Positions 1-7,476 of a stretch of 8,854 nt of DNA are shown here, in pieces. The notes below the pieces were generated by a model that did no database searches, was not told the origin of the DNA, and saw only the letters and a list, made by a program, of their open reading frames with translations. The stretch lies in NCBI GenBank assembly GCA_023386455.1, contig JAEWJO010000042.1, positions 1 to 8,854 of the forward strand, in the 5' to 3' direction. The stretch is from Pseudomonadota bacterium. Lineage in GTDB: Bacteria; Myxococcota_A; Polyangia; Haliangiales; Haliangiaceae. Both the position numbers and the translations under genes were made by a program. Position 1 is the first letter of the stretch, and every line of letters starts with the position of its first letter.

Positions 1-72
1 GCTCCGGCGCCCAAGGCGCCCGCGCCGAAGGCAGCGCCCGCGCCAAAGGCGGCCGCGCCCGCTAAACAGTAA
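1..72 (+). CDS. C-terminal end of an unidentified protein with an Ala/Pro/Lys-rich tail (partial)
   Basis: Frame 1 is open from the window edge to a TAA at 70-72, giving 23 residues made only of Ala, Pro and Lys apart from a final Gln. The tail repeats an APAPKA-like unit imperfectly (Lys about every five residues), so it should be a flexible, positively charged, disordered extension rather than a folded domain. The stop lies 17 bases before glmS, so this gene is probably co-transcribed with it. GlmU commonly sits next to glmS and would fit the pathway, but the visible residues carry no diagnostic motif, so that identity is only a guess from context. Confidence 0.6.
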   Translation, partial: APAPKAPAPKAAPAPKAAAPAKQ

Positions 73-73
73 C

Positions 74-80
74 GGAAGGA
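74..80 (+). promoter_or_regulatory. Ribosome binding site of glmS
   Basis: GGAAGGA lies 9 bases before the ATG at 90 and directly after the stop of the upstream gene. It supports that ATG as the glmS start. There is no room for a glmS ribozyme or other long leader between the two genes. Confidence 0.75.
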
Positions 81-89
81 TCTACATAG

Positions 90-1913
<1,824 letters not shown>

Positions 1914-1922
1914 CGTCGGCGC

Positions 1923-2498
<576 letters not shown>

Positions 2499-2544
2499 CG
2501 CGTGTGCGTCGCGGAACGCGCGTGCTAGGCCCGATGCTCCCCGC

Positions 2545-3633
2545 ATGCAACGTGCAGTCGTTCTGGGTGTATTGCTGAGCGCGTCGGTTGCCTCGGCCGG
2601 AACCATCTCGCAGCCGATCCTCGGCGGCACGAAGGCGACGGTCGGGCAGTACCCGACGGTCGTCGCCATCGATCTCGGCGGCGCGCTGTGCACCGGCACG
2701 TTGATCGACCCCGAGTGGGTGCTGACGGCTGCGCACTGCGTGCAGGGTCAGAACCCGAGCCGCATCAAGGTCCACTTCAACACGGTCAACATCAGCCAGA
2801 GCGCGGGCACCGTCGTGAACGCGGCGATGGCGATCGCCAAGCCGACGTTCGACGAGCAGAACCTCGGCTCGGACGACATCGGCCTCATCAAGCTCGCGAC
2901 GCCGGTCACCGACGTGCGGCCGGTGCCGGTCAACCTCACCGCGGCGAGCGCGCCGATCGGCATCAAGGTCACGATGGTCGGCTACGGCGCGACCGCGCAG
3001 GGCGGCGGCGGCAGCGTCGGCGTCGAGTACGTCGTCGAGCAGACCTCGGTCGCGTGCTCGAGCCTCGCCGGCAAGGACGCCGACCTCCTGTGCTTCAACC
3101 AGGTCAGCGGCAAGGGCAAGTGCCAGGGTGACTCCGGCGGTCCGTCGTTCGCGATGATCAACGGCCAGCTCACGCAGGTCGGCGTGACGTCGTTCGGCGA
3201 TCAGAACTGCGCGCAGTTCGGCGCCGACACGCGCACCGACGCCGAGCGCGCGTTCCTGCTCCAGTACATCCCGCAGCTCGAGTGCTCGTCGGACGCCGAC
3301 TGTCCCGACGGCCGCATGTGCTTCAACATGCGCTGCATCGCGCAGCCGTTCTCGCCGACCGGCCTCGGCAGCGAGTGCGGCGGCGACGCCGACTGCGAGT
3401 CGACGACGTGCGCGATGAGCGAGGGCGGCAACTACTGCAGCATGGGCTGCACGGTCGGCGCCGACGAGGCGTGCCCCGCGGGTCTCGACTGTCTCGACAT
3501 CGGTGGTGGCGTCGGCACGTGCTGGCCGCAGTCGGACGAGACCGGCTGCTGCGACGCGAGCGGGCAGGGCGCGCCGACGATGCTGCTCGGCATCGCGCTC
3601 GTCGGTCTCGTCTGGCGCCGCAAGCGCCGCTAG
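2545..3633 (+). CDS. Exported trypsin-fold (S1 family) serine protease with Cys-rich region and MYXO-CTERM-like sorting tail
   Basis: The protein has 362 residues. A signal peptide (1-18, cut after VASA) sends it across the inner membrane. A six-residue propeptide precedes ILGG (25-28), the likely mature N-terminus. The S1 catalytic triad is complete: TAAHC (His64), DDIGLI (Asp111) and GDSGGP (Ser197). Cysteine pairs 49/65, 171/183 and 193/222 fit the conserved disulfides. By alignment on Cys193, the residues at chymotrypsin positions 189 and 190 are Gly191 and Lys192, so this is not trypsin specificity. Residues 247-326 carry 12 cysteines with two DADC repeats, probably a disulfide-rich stalk. 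The end (334-362) is Gly-Cys-Cys, a hydrophobic helix and WRRKRR, the layout of the MYXO-CTERM sorting signal. I infer display on the cell surface. Its TAG lies in a CTAG shared with the stop of the convergent PilZ gene. The Shine-Dalgarno is weak. The physiological substrate is unknown. Confidence 0.93.
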   Translation: MQRAVVLGVLLSASVASAGTISQPILGGTKATVGQYPTVVAIDLGGALCTGTLIDPEWVLTAAHCVQGQNPSRIKVHFNTVNISQSAGTVVNAAMAIAKPTFDEQNLGSDDIGLIKLATPVTDVRPVPVNLTAASAPIGIKVTMVGYGATAQGGGGSVGVEYVVEQTSVACSSLAGKDADLLCFNQVSGKGKCQGDSGGPSFAMINGQLTQVGVTSFGDQNCAQFGADTRTDAERAFLLQYIPQLECSSDADCPDGRMCFNMRCIAQPFSPTGLGSECGGDADCESTTCAMSEGGNYCSMGCTVGADEACPAGLDCLDIGGGVGTCWPQSDETGCCDASGQGAPTMLLGIALVGLVWRRKRR

Positions 3634-4337
3634 GCGCGATGCCGCGGGCTCGTCAGCACGTGGCGAACACGCGCTGCGAGATCGCCGCTCGGATCGGCGG
3701 CCGATAGCCACTGGCCGAGGCCGTCCGGATCGCTGGCGCCGTCGCCGATCGTGATGAGCTTCGCGCGCGGATGCTCGCGGTCGACCCATACGCGCAGCTG
3801 CTCGGCGGTGTTCGACGGGGTCGAGTCGGCAATCGCGATCATGTTCGGCTCGAACGACAGCTCGCCGAGCCGGACGATCGCCTCGAGCGTCGACGACACG
3901 TCGACGACGTTGCAGCCCGCCGACCGGAACGCCTCGGCCATCGCGAGCCGGCGCGACGTCGTCTCGTCGACGAGCACGACGCTGAGCACGCGGCGGTGAT
4001 GGTCCGCGGCGGTCGACATCTCCTCGATCAACCGGATGAACCGGCTCGAGACCGACTCGAACAGGATCGCGATCGCGTTGGCGTCGATGCGCATGACCCG
4101 GCCGACGAGGCGCAGCCATTCGGCCGTCGGCCCGTCGAATCGGAGCTCGAGGTCGACGGTGCGTCCGAGGAGCTGCGCTGCCGACGTGACCGCCGTCGTC
4201 GCGAGCACGCCGCCGGCGCTGATGTTCGAGATGCGCCCGCGCTGCGAGTGCACCCGAGACAGCAGGATCACCGTGCCCTTCAAGGCAATACGGTGGCTAT
4301 GGCGGCGTTCGACCCGCGCCGGTGACTGAGTCGTCAT
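3630..4337 (-). CDS. PilZ domain protein fused to a degenerate receiver-like domain
   Basis: The protein has 235 residues from the chosen start. The N-terminal part (about 9-100) is a PilZ domain, the common cyclic di-GMP receptor. It keeps both binding motifs: RxxxR (Arg12 to Arg16, in ERRHSHR) and NxSxxG (Asn38, Ser40, Gly43, in NISAGG). The C-terminal part (about 119-230) has a receiver fold pattern, with an Asp-Glu acidic pair (124-125) after VVLV and a likely phospho-acceptor Asp171 in IAIADS. The conserved Lys before the last helix appears to be Ala213 (WLSAADP). It is probably a cytoplasmic c-di-GMP effector with no output domain of its own. I chose ATG 4337 over the upstream in-frame TTG at 4358 because GAGGA lies 4 bases before it. 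That site sits inside a hairpin (see 4339-4378). Divergent from the desaturase; convergent with the protease, sharing CTAG. Confidence 0.88.
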   Translation of the reverse strand: MTTQSPARVERRHSHRIALKGTVILLSRVHSQRGRISNISAGGVLATTAVTSAAQLLGRTVDLELRFDGPTAEWLRLVGRVMRIDANAIAILFESVSSRFIRLIEEMSTAADHHRRVLSVVLVDETTSRRLAMAEAFRSAGCNVVDVSSTLEAIVRLGELSFEPNMIAIADSTPSNTAEQLRVWVDREHPRAKLITIGDGASDPDGLGQWLSAADPSGDLAARVRHVLTSPRHRA

Positions 4338-4338
4338 T

Positions 4339-4378
4339 GGATCCTCGCTGGACGGCAACCAGGGGCCACGGAGGATCC
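4339..4378 (-). promoter_or_regulatory. Inverted repeat that can sequester the ribosome binding site of the PilZ gene
   Basis: Read on the minus strand, GGATCCTC (4378-4371) and GAGGATCC (4346-4339) are perfect 8-base complements. Inside them CTGG (4362-4359) and CCAG (4351-4348) can extend the stem around a 7-base loop, with an 8 to 1 asymmetric bulge between the two helices. The 3' arm contains the Shine-Dalgarno GAGGA and ends one base before the ATG at 4337. In RNA form the stem would hide the ribosome binding site. As DNA it could instead be a dyad operator. The pairing is seen directly; the regulatory role is inferred. Confidence 0.5.
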
Positions 4379-4467
4379 GCGGGTACCGGAGCTACGATCC
4401 ATGCGCAGGGTAGCACGCGGCTCGTCGAGACGACGGACCCTGACAGGACCGTGACTCAACGGTGCTC

Positions 4468-4472
4468 GAGGG
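4468..4472 (+). promoter_or_regulatory. Probable ribosome binding site of the desaturase gene
   Basis: GAGGG stands 9 bases before the ATG at 4482 but directly abuts the ATG at 4473, so it favours the 4482 start. A 6-base hairpin (GCAGCG 4484-4489 with CGCTGC 4496-4501, 6-base loop) lies just inside the gene and could affect initiation. The later in-frame ATG at 4512 has no comparable site. Confidence 0.45.
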
Positions 4473-4481
4473 ATGCGTCGT

Positions 4482-5567
4482 ATGCAGCGGTCGTACGCTG
4501 CAAGATGGATCATGACTTCGACCGCGAGCGGAATCTCGGAAGCGTCACTTCTTCCGCTCTCCGCCTACGTCCGTGATCTCAAGTCGCAATTGCCGCCCGA
4601 CGCGTTCCATCCGGCGCGCTCGCGGCTCCTCCTGGTGCCGATCTACGCCGCCGTCGCGGTCGCCGCGATGTTCGCCGTCGGAACCGGCTGGTTGCCGTGG
4701 TTTCTTTGGCCGGTCGCGTCAATCGTCATCGCTGCATGCTTTGCGTGCCTGACGTTCATCGCGCACGAGGCGCTGCACGGCGGCATCTCGCGCAACAAGA
4801 CGGTGAAGCACCTCGTCGGCTTTCTCGGCTTCCTGCCGTTCACGGTCTCACCCCGGCTGTGGACCGCGTGGCACGACCGCGTCCACCACGCGAATGCGAA
4901 TCTCGAGCACGATCCCGACGCGTATCCGACGCTCGCCGAGTACGAGGCGAGTGCGGCCGTGCGGTTCGCGACGGACACGTTCTCGCTCGGCGGTCGGCGC
5001 TGGCGCGGCATGCTGAGCCTCGTCCTCGGGTTCACCGTCCAGAGCGTCAACCAGCTCCTGACGGCGCGCCGGACCGGGACGCTCTCGCCGCGGCTCCACC
5101 GCATCGCGATCGCCGAGACGCTCGCCGGCGTCGCCGTGTGGACCGCCGTCGCGATCGCCGTCGGGTTCGTGCCGTTTCTGTTCGTGTTCGTGATCCCGCT
5201 GCTCGTCGCGAACGTGTGCGTGATGAGCTTCATCCTGACGAACCACAGCCTCAGCCCGCGCATCGAGATCAACGACCCGCTCGTCAGCGGGCTCAGCGTC
5301 ACGACGCCGCGCTGGATCGAGCTCTTGACGCTCCGCTTCGGGTTCCACGTCGAGCATCACGTGTTCCCGGGCATGAGCTCGCGCCACGCCGGACGCGTTC
5401 GCGACCTGCTGCGTCTCCACTGGCCGGAGCGCTATCAATCGATGTCGCTGTTCGCGGCGCTGCGCGCACTGCATCGCACCGCGCGCGTCTACAAGAACCC
5501 GACGACGCTCGTCGATCCGCGGACCGGCGCCGAGTTTCCGACGCTGATGCCGCGGGCGATCGCCTAG
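4482..5567 (+). CDS. Membrane-bound fatty acid desaturase family protein
   Basis: This is an integral inner-membrane di-iron enzyme, expected to put double bonds into acyl chains. Of 361 residues, hydrophobic stretches lie near 49-67, 73-92 and 210-255. The three histidine boxes are all present: HEALH (His95, His99), HDRVHH (His131, His135, His136) and HVEHH (His289, His292, His293, followed by VFPGMS). An extra TNHSL (His255) matches the additional His seen in this superfamily. The FA_desaturase superfamily also includes carotenoid hydroxylases and ketolases and sphingolipid desaturases, so the substrate cannot be fixed from sequence. No cytochrome b5 or ferredoxin domain is fused, so electrons must come from a separate partner. 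Start choice: 4482 has GAGGG at good spacing; 4473 and 4512 are alternatives. Its TAG lies in a CTAG shared with the convergent small-protein gene. Confidence 0.9.
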   Translation: MQRSYAARWIMTSTASGISEASLLPLSAYVRDLKSQLPPDAFHPARSRLLLVPIYAAVAVAAMFAVGTGWLPWFLWPVASIVIAACFACLTFIAHEALHGGISRNKTVKHLVGFLGFLPFTVSPRLWTAWHDRVHHANANLEHDPDAYPTLAEYEASAAVRFATDTFSLGGRRWRGMLSLVLGFTVQSVNQLLTARRTGTLSPRLHRIAIAETLAGVAVWTAVAIAVGFVPFLFVFVIPLLVANVCVMSFILTNHSLSPRIEINDPLVSGLSVTTPRWIELLTLRFGFHVEHHVFPGMSSRHAGRVRDLLRLHWPERYQSMSLFAALRALHRTARVYKNPTTLVDPRTGAEFPTLMPRAIA

Positions 5568-5746
5568 CGCCGCGCGCGACGGGCGGCCTCGAGCTGGCTG
5601 CGCGTCATCACGAGGTAGAGCTGCTTGTGGCCGCGCGCCTCGTACGACTTCGCGAGTGCGTGCGCCTCCTCCTCGGTCGCGACCTCGGCCATCACGACCT
5701 CCGTGCCGTTGTCGTCCTGGCGGATGACGATCCACTGGGGCTTCAT
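5564..5746 (-). CDS. Small conserved-looking protein, 60 residues, RQDDNG...GHKQLY type
   Basis: The start MKPQWIVIRQDDNG leads into an alternating strand-helix-strand pattern: IVIRQDDNGTEVVMAE, then a helix rich in Glu and Ala (about 24-37), then RGHKQLYLV (38-46) and a basic Gln/Arg tail. From memory, short actinobacterial proteins labelled SPOR-domain-containing share the core IRQDDNG ... EA ... RGHKQLYWV. I infer a small beta-alpha-beta fold of that kind; the function is unknown. There is no signal peptide, so it is likely cytoplasmic. Its ATG overlaps the stop of the acetyltransferase gene as ATGA, so translation should be coupled. Its TAG stop uses the CTAG at 5564-5567, shared with the convergent desaturase. 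High similarity to a recognisable core and the coupling make it a real gene despite its size. Confidence 0.8.
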   Translation of the reverse strand: MKPQWIVIRQDDNGTEVVMAEVATEEEAHALAKSYEARGHKQLYLVMTRSQLEAARRARR

Positions 5747-6306
5747 GCGCGTCTCTCGAAGATGAGGAGCTCGCCGAACACGTCGTGCTCGCGCGTACCG
5801 CACGGCACCATGCCGACCTTGCGAATCACGCCGAGCGACGCGTAGTGCCACGGGAACGTCGTCGCCTGCACCGCGCCGATGCCGGCCTGCTGGAGCGCCC
5901 ACTCGACGCACGCGCGCGTCGCCTCGGTCGCGAGGCCCTGACCGCGCGAGTTGTCCTCGACGCCGTAGGCGACCTCGGCGACGCCGTCGGCCGGGCGGCC
6001 CTTGAACACGACGCTGCCGACGACCCGCGGTGCCCGGTCGAGCGTCAGGATCAGCGAGTCGCCCCACAGGCGCGTCGTCGGGTCGGCGCGGATCGTGTCG
6101 AGCGAGAACGGAAACGCGCGGGCGACCAGCTCCTCGTTGGGCCACTGATCGGGGAACCGGGCACACGCATCGAAGTGAACCTCGGCAGCGCGAAGCGCGG
6201 CCTCGAGTGCTGCCTCCGCCGCCGCGCGGTCGCGACGCATCACGCCCTCGATCATCGCGAGATCGATCGGCACGAGGCGAAGGCGTTCGGTGGTGAGCGC
6301 GGGCAT
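5743..6306 (-). CDS. GNAT family N-acetyltransferase (RimJ/RimL-like)
   Basis: The protein has 187 residues, the usual size for a single GNAT domain. It opens with TERLRLVP, typical of the RimJ/RimL-like subgroup that acetylates protein N-termini or small amines. The acetyl-CoA pyrophosphate loop is clear: EDNSRGQGLATEA (117-129), with the R-x-x-G-x-A pattern at Arg121-Gly124-Ala126. Later YASLGVIRKVGM (155-166) matches the family's N-x-x-S-x-x-V-x-x-K-x-G-F region, with His154 or Tyr155 at the usual Asn position. The acceptor substrate cannot be named. It starts 6 bases after the stop of the outer-membrane gene and its TGA overlaps the next gene's ATG, so it is the third gene of a four-gene run. 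No strong Shine-Dalgarno is visible. Confidence 0.92.
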   Translation of the reverse strand: MPALTTERLRLVPIDLAMIEGVMRRDRAAAEAALEAALRAAEVHFDACARFPDQWPNEELVARAFPFSLDTIRADPTTRLWGDSLILTLDRAPRVVGSVVFKGRPADGVAEVAYGVEDNSRGQGLATEATRACVEWALQQAGIGAVQATTFPWHYASLGVIRKVGMVPCGTREHDVFGELLIFERRA

Positions 6307-6312
6307 GGAGCG

Positions 6313-6879
6313 TTATGGGCCGGTCAGGGCGATGCCGACGAGCAGGGCGAGGTGCTTGGGACCGTCTCCGAGGAGTCCGTAGCGTACGTCGACGTTGAAC
6401 AGCGCGCCGCCGAAGTACTGCTCGAAACCGACCGTGACGATGCCTCCGATGAACTCCCGGTGGGTCATCGTGTCGGCTTCACCCGAGAGTGCAATGGGTT
6501 CGTTCGAGCGAAACAGCTGCGCGCCGCCTCGCAGGGTCAGGTAGCGGCGCGGGCTCACCCACGGCCGGAACCGGACTCCCGCCGCGAGGTCCATCTGGAC
6601 GGTGCGCAGGGTCGAGTCGATGCGCGCCGCGTTGCCGCCGTAGAACGAGCCGAACACGGTCGACCAGCGCACCGTCCAGCCGATGCGGCGCTCCGTGATC
6701 ATCGGCGACCACGCGGCCTGGAGGCCGAACTGGTAGAAGCCGAACCCGAGTCGCTTGGCGTCGGCCCCGGTGCCGCTGACGATGCCGAACACCGGCCCGA
6801 TCGAGCCGGGCGGCAGCGAGTCGGCGGCAGCCGTCCGCGCGCAGAGCAGGGCACAGGCGACGGCGGCCGCGACGCGCAT
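6313..6879 (-). CDS. Exported protein of unknown function, predicted outer-membrane beta-barrel
   Basis: I do not recognise a named family. From the ATG at 6879 the protein has 188 residues and begins with a clear signal peptide (MRVAAAVACALLCARTAAA, likely cut before Asp20). The rest is a series of short alternating polar/hydrophobic, Gly- and aromatic-rich segments (for example 45-58, 66-81, 93-107, 112-123, 143-157, 159-170, 176-186) separated by polar turns, as in small eight-strand barrels. The last residue is Pro, not the aromatic residue usual at the end of barrel proteins, which lowers certainty. A longer open frame runs upstream to 7056, but it overlaps the cyclic-nucleotide-binding gene and lacks a signal peptide at its start, so I reject it. 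The start is 2 bases after the stop of that upstream gene, implying translational coupling. Confidence 0.75.
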   Translation of the reverse strand: MRVAAAVACALLCARTAAADSLPPGSIGPVFGIVSGTGADAKRLGFGFYQFGLQAAWSPMITERRIGWTVRWSTVFGSFYGGNAARIDSTLRTVQMDLAAGVRFRPWVSPRRYLTLRGGAQLFRSNEPIALSGEADTMTHREFIGGIVTVGFEQYFGGALFNVDVRYGLLGDGPKHLALLVGIALTGP

Positions 6880-6881
6880 GG

Positions 6882-7385
6882 CTAGAACTTCGACGTGGTC
6901 GCGAGGAACGTCATCTTGTCGTTCGTCGCGCGGAGGCGACGCGACAGCGTACGGACCCAGTTCCAGAGCAGCTCGTAGGCGAGATCGCGGTCGACGAACA
7001 GCAGATCCTCGAGGTCGCGCCGGTTCACGACGAACAGGCGGCACTTCTCGTGGCACATCGCGGTCGCCGAGCGCGGGGCGTCGTCGATGAGCGACATCTC
7101 GCCGAAGTACGCGCCGGGGCGAAGCACCGCGAGCGCCTCCTCGCCCATGCCGGGGACGATGCGGCTGATGCGCACCGCGCCCTCGACGATCAGGTAGAAC
7201 TTGTCGCCGGGCTCGCCCTCGGAAAAGATCGTCGCCGAGGCGCGGTACTGCTCCTCGAGCCCGATGTCGACGACGCGGCGAAGGTGGCCCTGGGGCAGGC
7301 CGCTGAAGAGGTCGATCTGCGAGAGGATCTCGAGCGTCGACTTCCCCTTGAGATCGAGCTCGTTACTCTTCGGATCCTCACCCAT
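6882..7385 (-). CDS. Stand-alone cyclic nucleotide-binding (CAP/PKA-type) domain protein
   Basis: The protein has 167 residues. The cyclic-nucleotide-binding domain covers about 21-130: LSQIDLFSGLP at the start, then IFSEGEPGDKFYLIVEGAV (53-71), then the phosphate-binding cassette FGEMSLIDDAPRSAT (94-108). In the cassette, Gly95-Glu96 (ribose contact) and Arg105 (phosphate contact) are intact, so binding of cAMP or cGMP is plausible. A C-terminal helix (about 132-157) follows, but no helix-turn-helix, kinase or channel segment, so this is not a Crp-type transcription factor. It may act through a partner. The ATG at 7385 is preferred: the longer frame starts with TTG at 7424, inside the atpE terminator. 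No clear Shine-Dalgarno is seen. It is the first gene of a tight run with the exported protein, acetyltransferase and small protein. Confidence 0.9.
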   Translation of the reverse strand: MGEDPKSNELDLKGKSTLEILSQIDLFSGLPQGHLRRVVDIGLEEQYRASATIFSEGEPGDKFYLIVEGAVRISRIVPGMGEEALAVLRPGAYFGEMSLIDDAPRSATAMCHEKCRLFVVNRRDLEDLLFVDRDLAYELLWNWVRTLSRRLRATNDKMTFLATTSKF

Positions 7386-7422
7386 CGAGGAGACGAGCGT
7401 CCCATACGCCCCCCGAAAACGC

Positions 7423-7451
7423 AAAAACGGCCCGGGCGAACCCGAGCCGTT
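7423..7451 (-). terminator. Intrinsic terminator after atpE
   Basis: On the minus strand AACGGCTCGGG (7451-7441) pairs with CCCGGGCCGTT (7436-7426) over 11 positions with a single mismatch, around a 4-base loop, and runs directly into TTTTT (7427-7423). It begins 25 bases after the atpE stop. This is a textbook rho-independent terminator and marks the end of the F0 operon. Confidence 0.9.
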
Positions 7452-7476
7452 CAGAGCGTGCGCGCGACCTGGCTGA

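Larger units (their letters stand above)
4338..4481. other. Divergent intergenic region between the PilZ gene and the desaturase gene
   Basis: This 144-base gap must hold the promoters of both divergent genes. Besides the inverted repeat at 4339-4378 it contains a short dyad, TCGTC-GA-GACGA (4422-4433), which could be an operator half-site pair but is short enough to occur by chance. I see no convincing -35/-10 pair on either strand, as expected in such GC-rich DNA. Confidence 0.4.

Noticed and set aside
73..89. Possible glmS ribozyme or riboswitch before glmS
   Set aside because: Only 17 bases separate the two coding regions and they hold just a ribosome binding site.
4347..4360. GCTGGACGGCAACC on the plus strand, like the GGCAACC core of SAM-type riboswitches
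   Set aside because: The second conserved half of those riboswitches is absent, the downstream gene is a desaturase with no obvious SAM link, and the bases are better explained by the hairpin before the PilZ gene.
4354..4368. Sigma-54-like TGGC...TTGC on the minus strand before the PilZ gene
   Set aside because: The GG-to-GC spacing is one base too short, and transcription would begin inside the Shine-Dalgarno.
4697..5845. Plus-strand 382-codon open frame in another frame of the desaturase
   Set aside because: Arg/Ala/Pro-rich, overlaps the histidine-box gene and runs through three further genes' antisense sequence.
5785..6885. Plus-strand 366-codon open frame opposite the acetyltransferase and barrel-like genes
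   Set aside because: Arg/Ala/Glu-rich composition with no recognisable motif. The opposite strand has a GNAT signature and a signal peptide.
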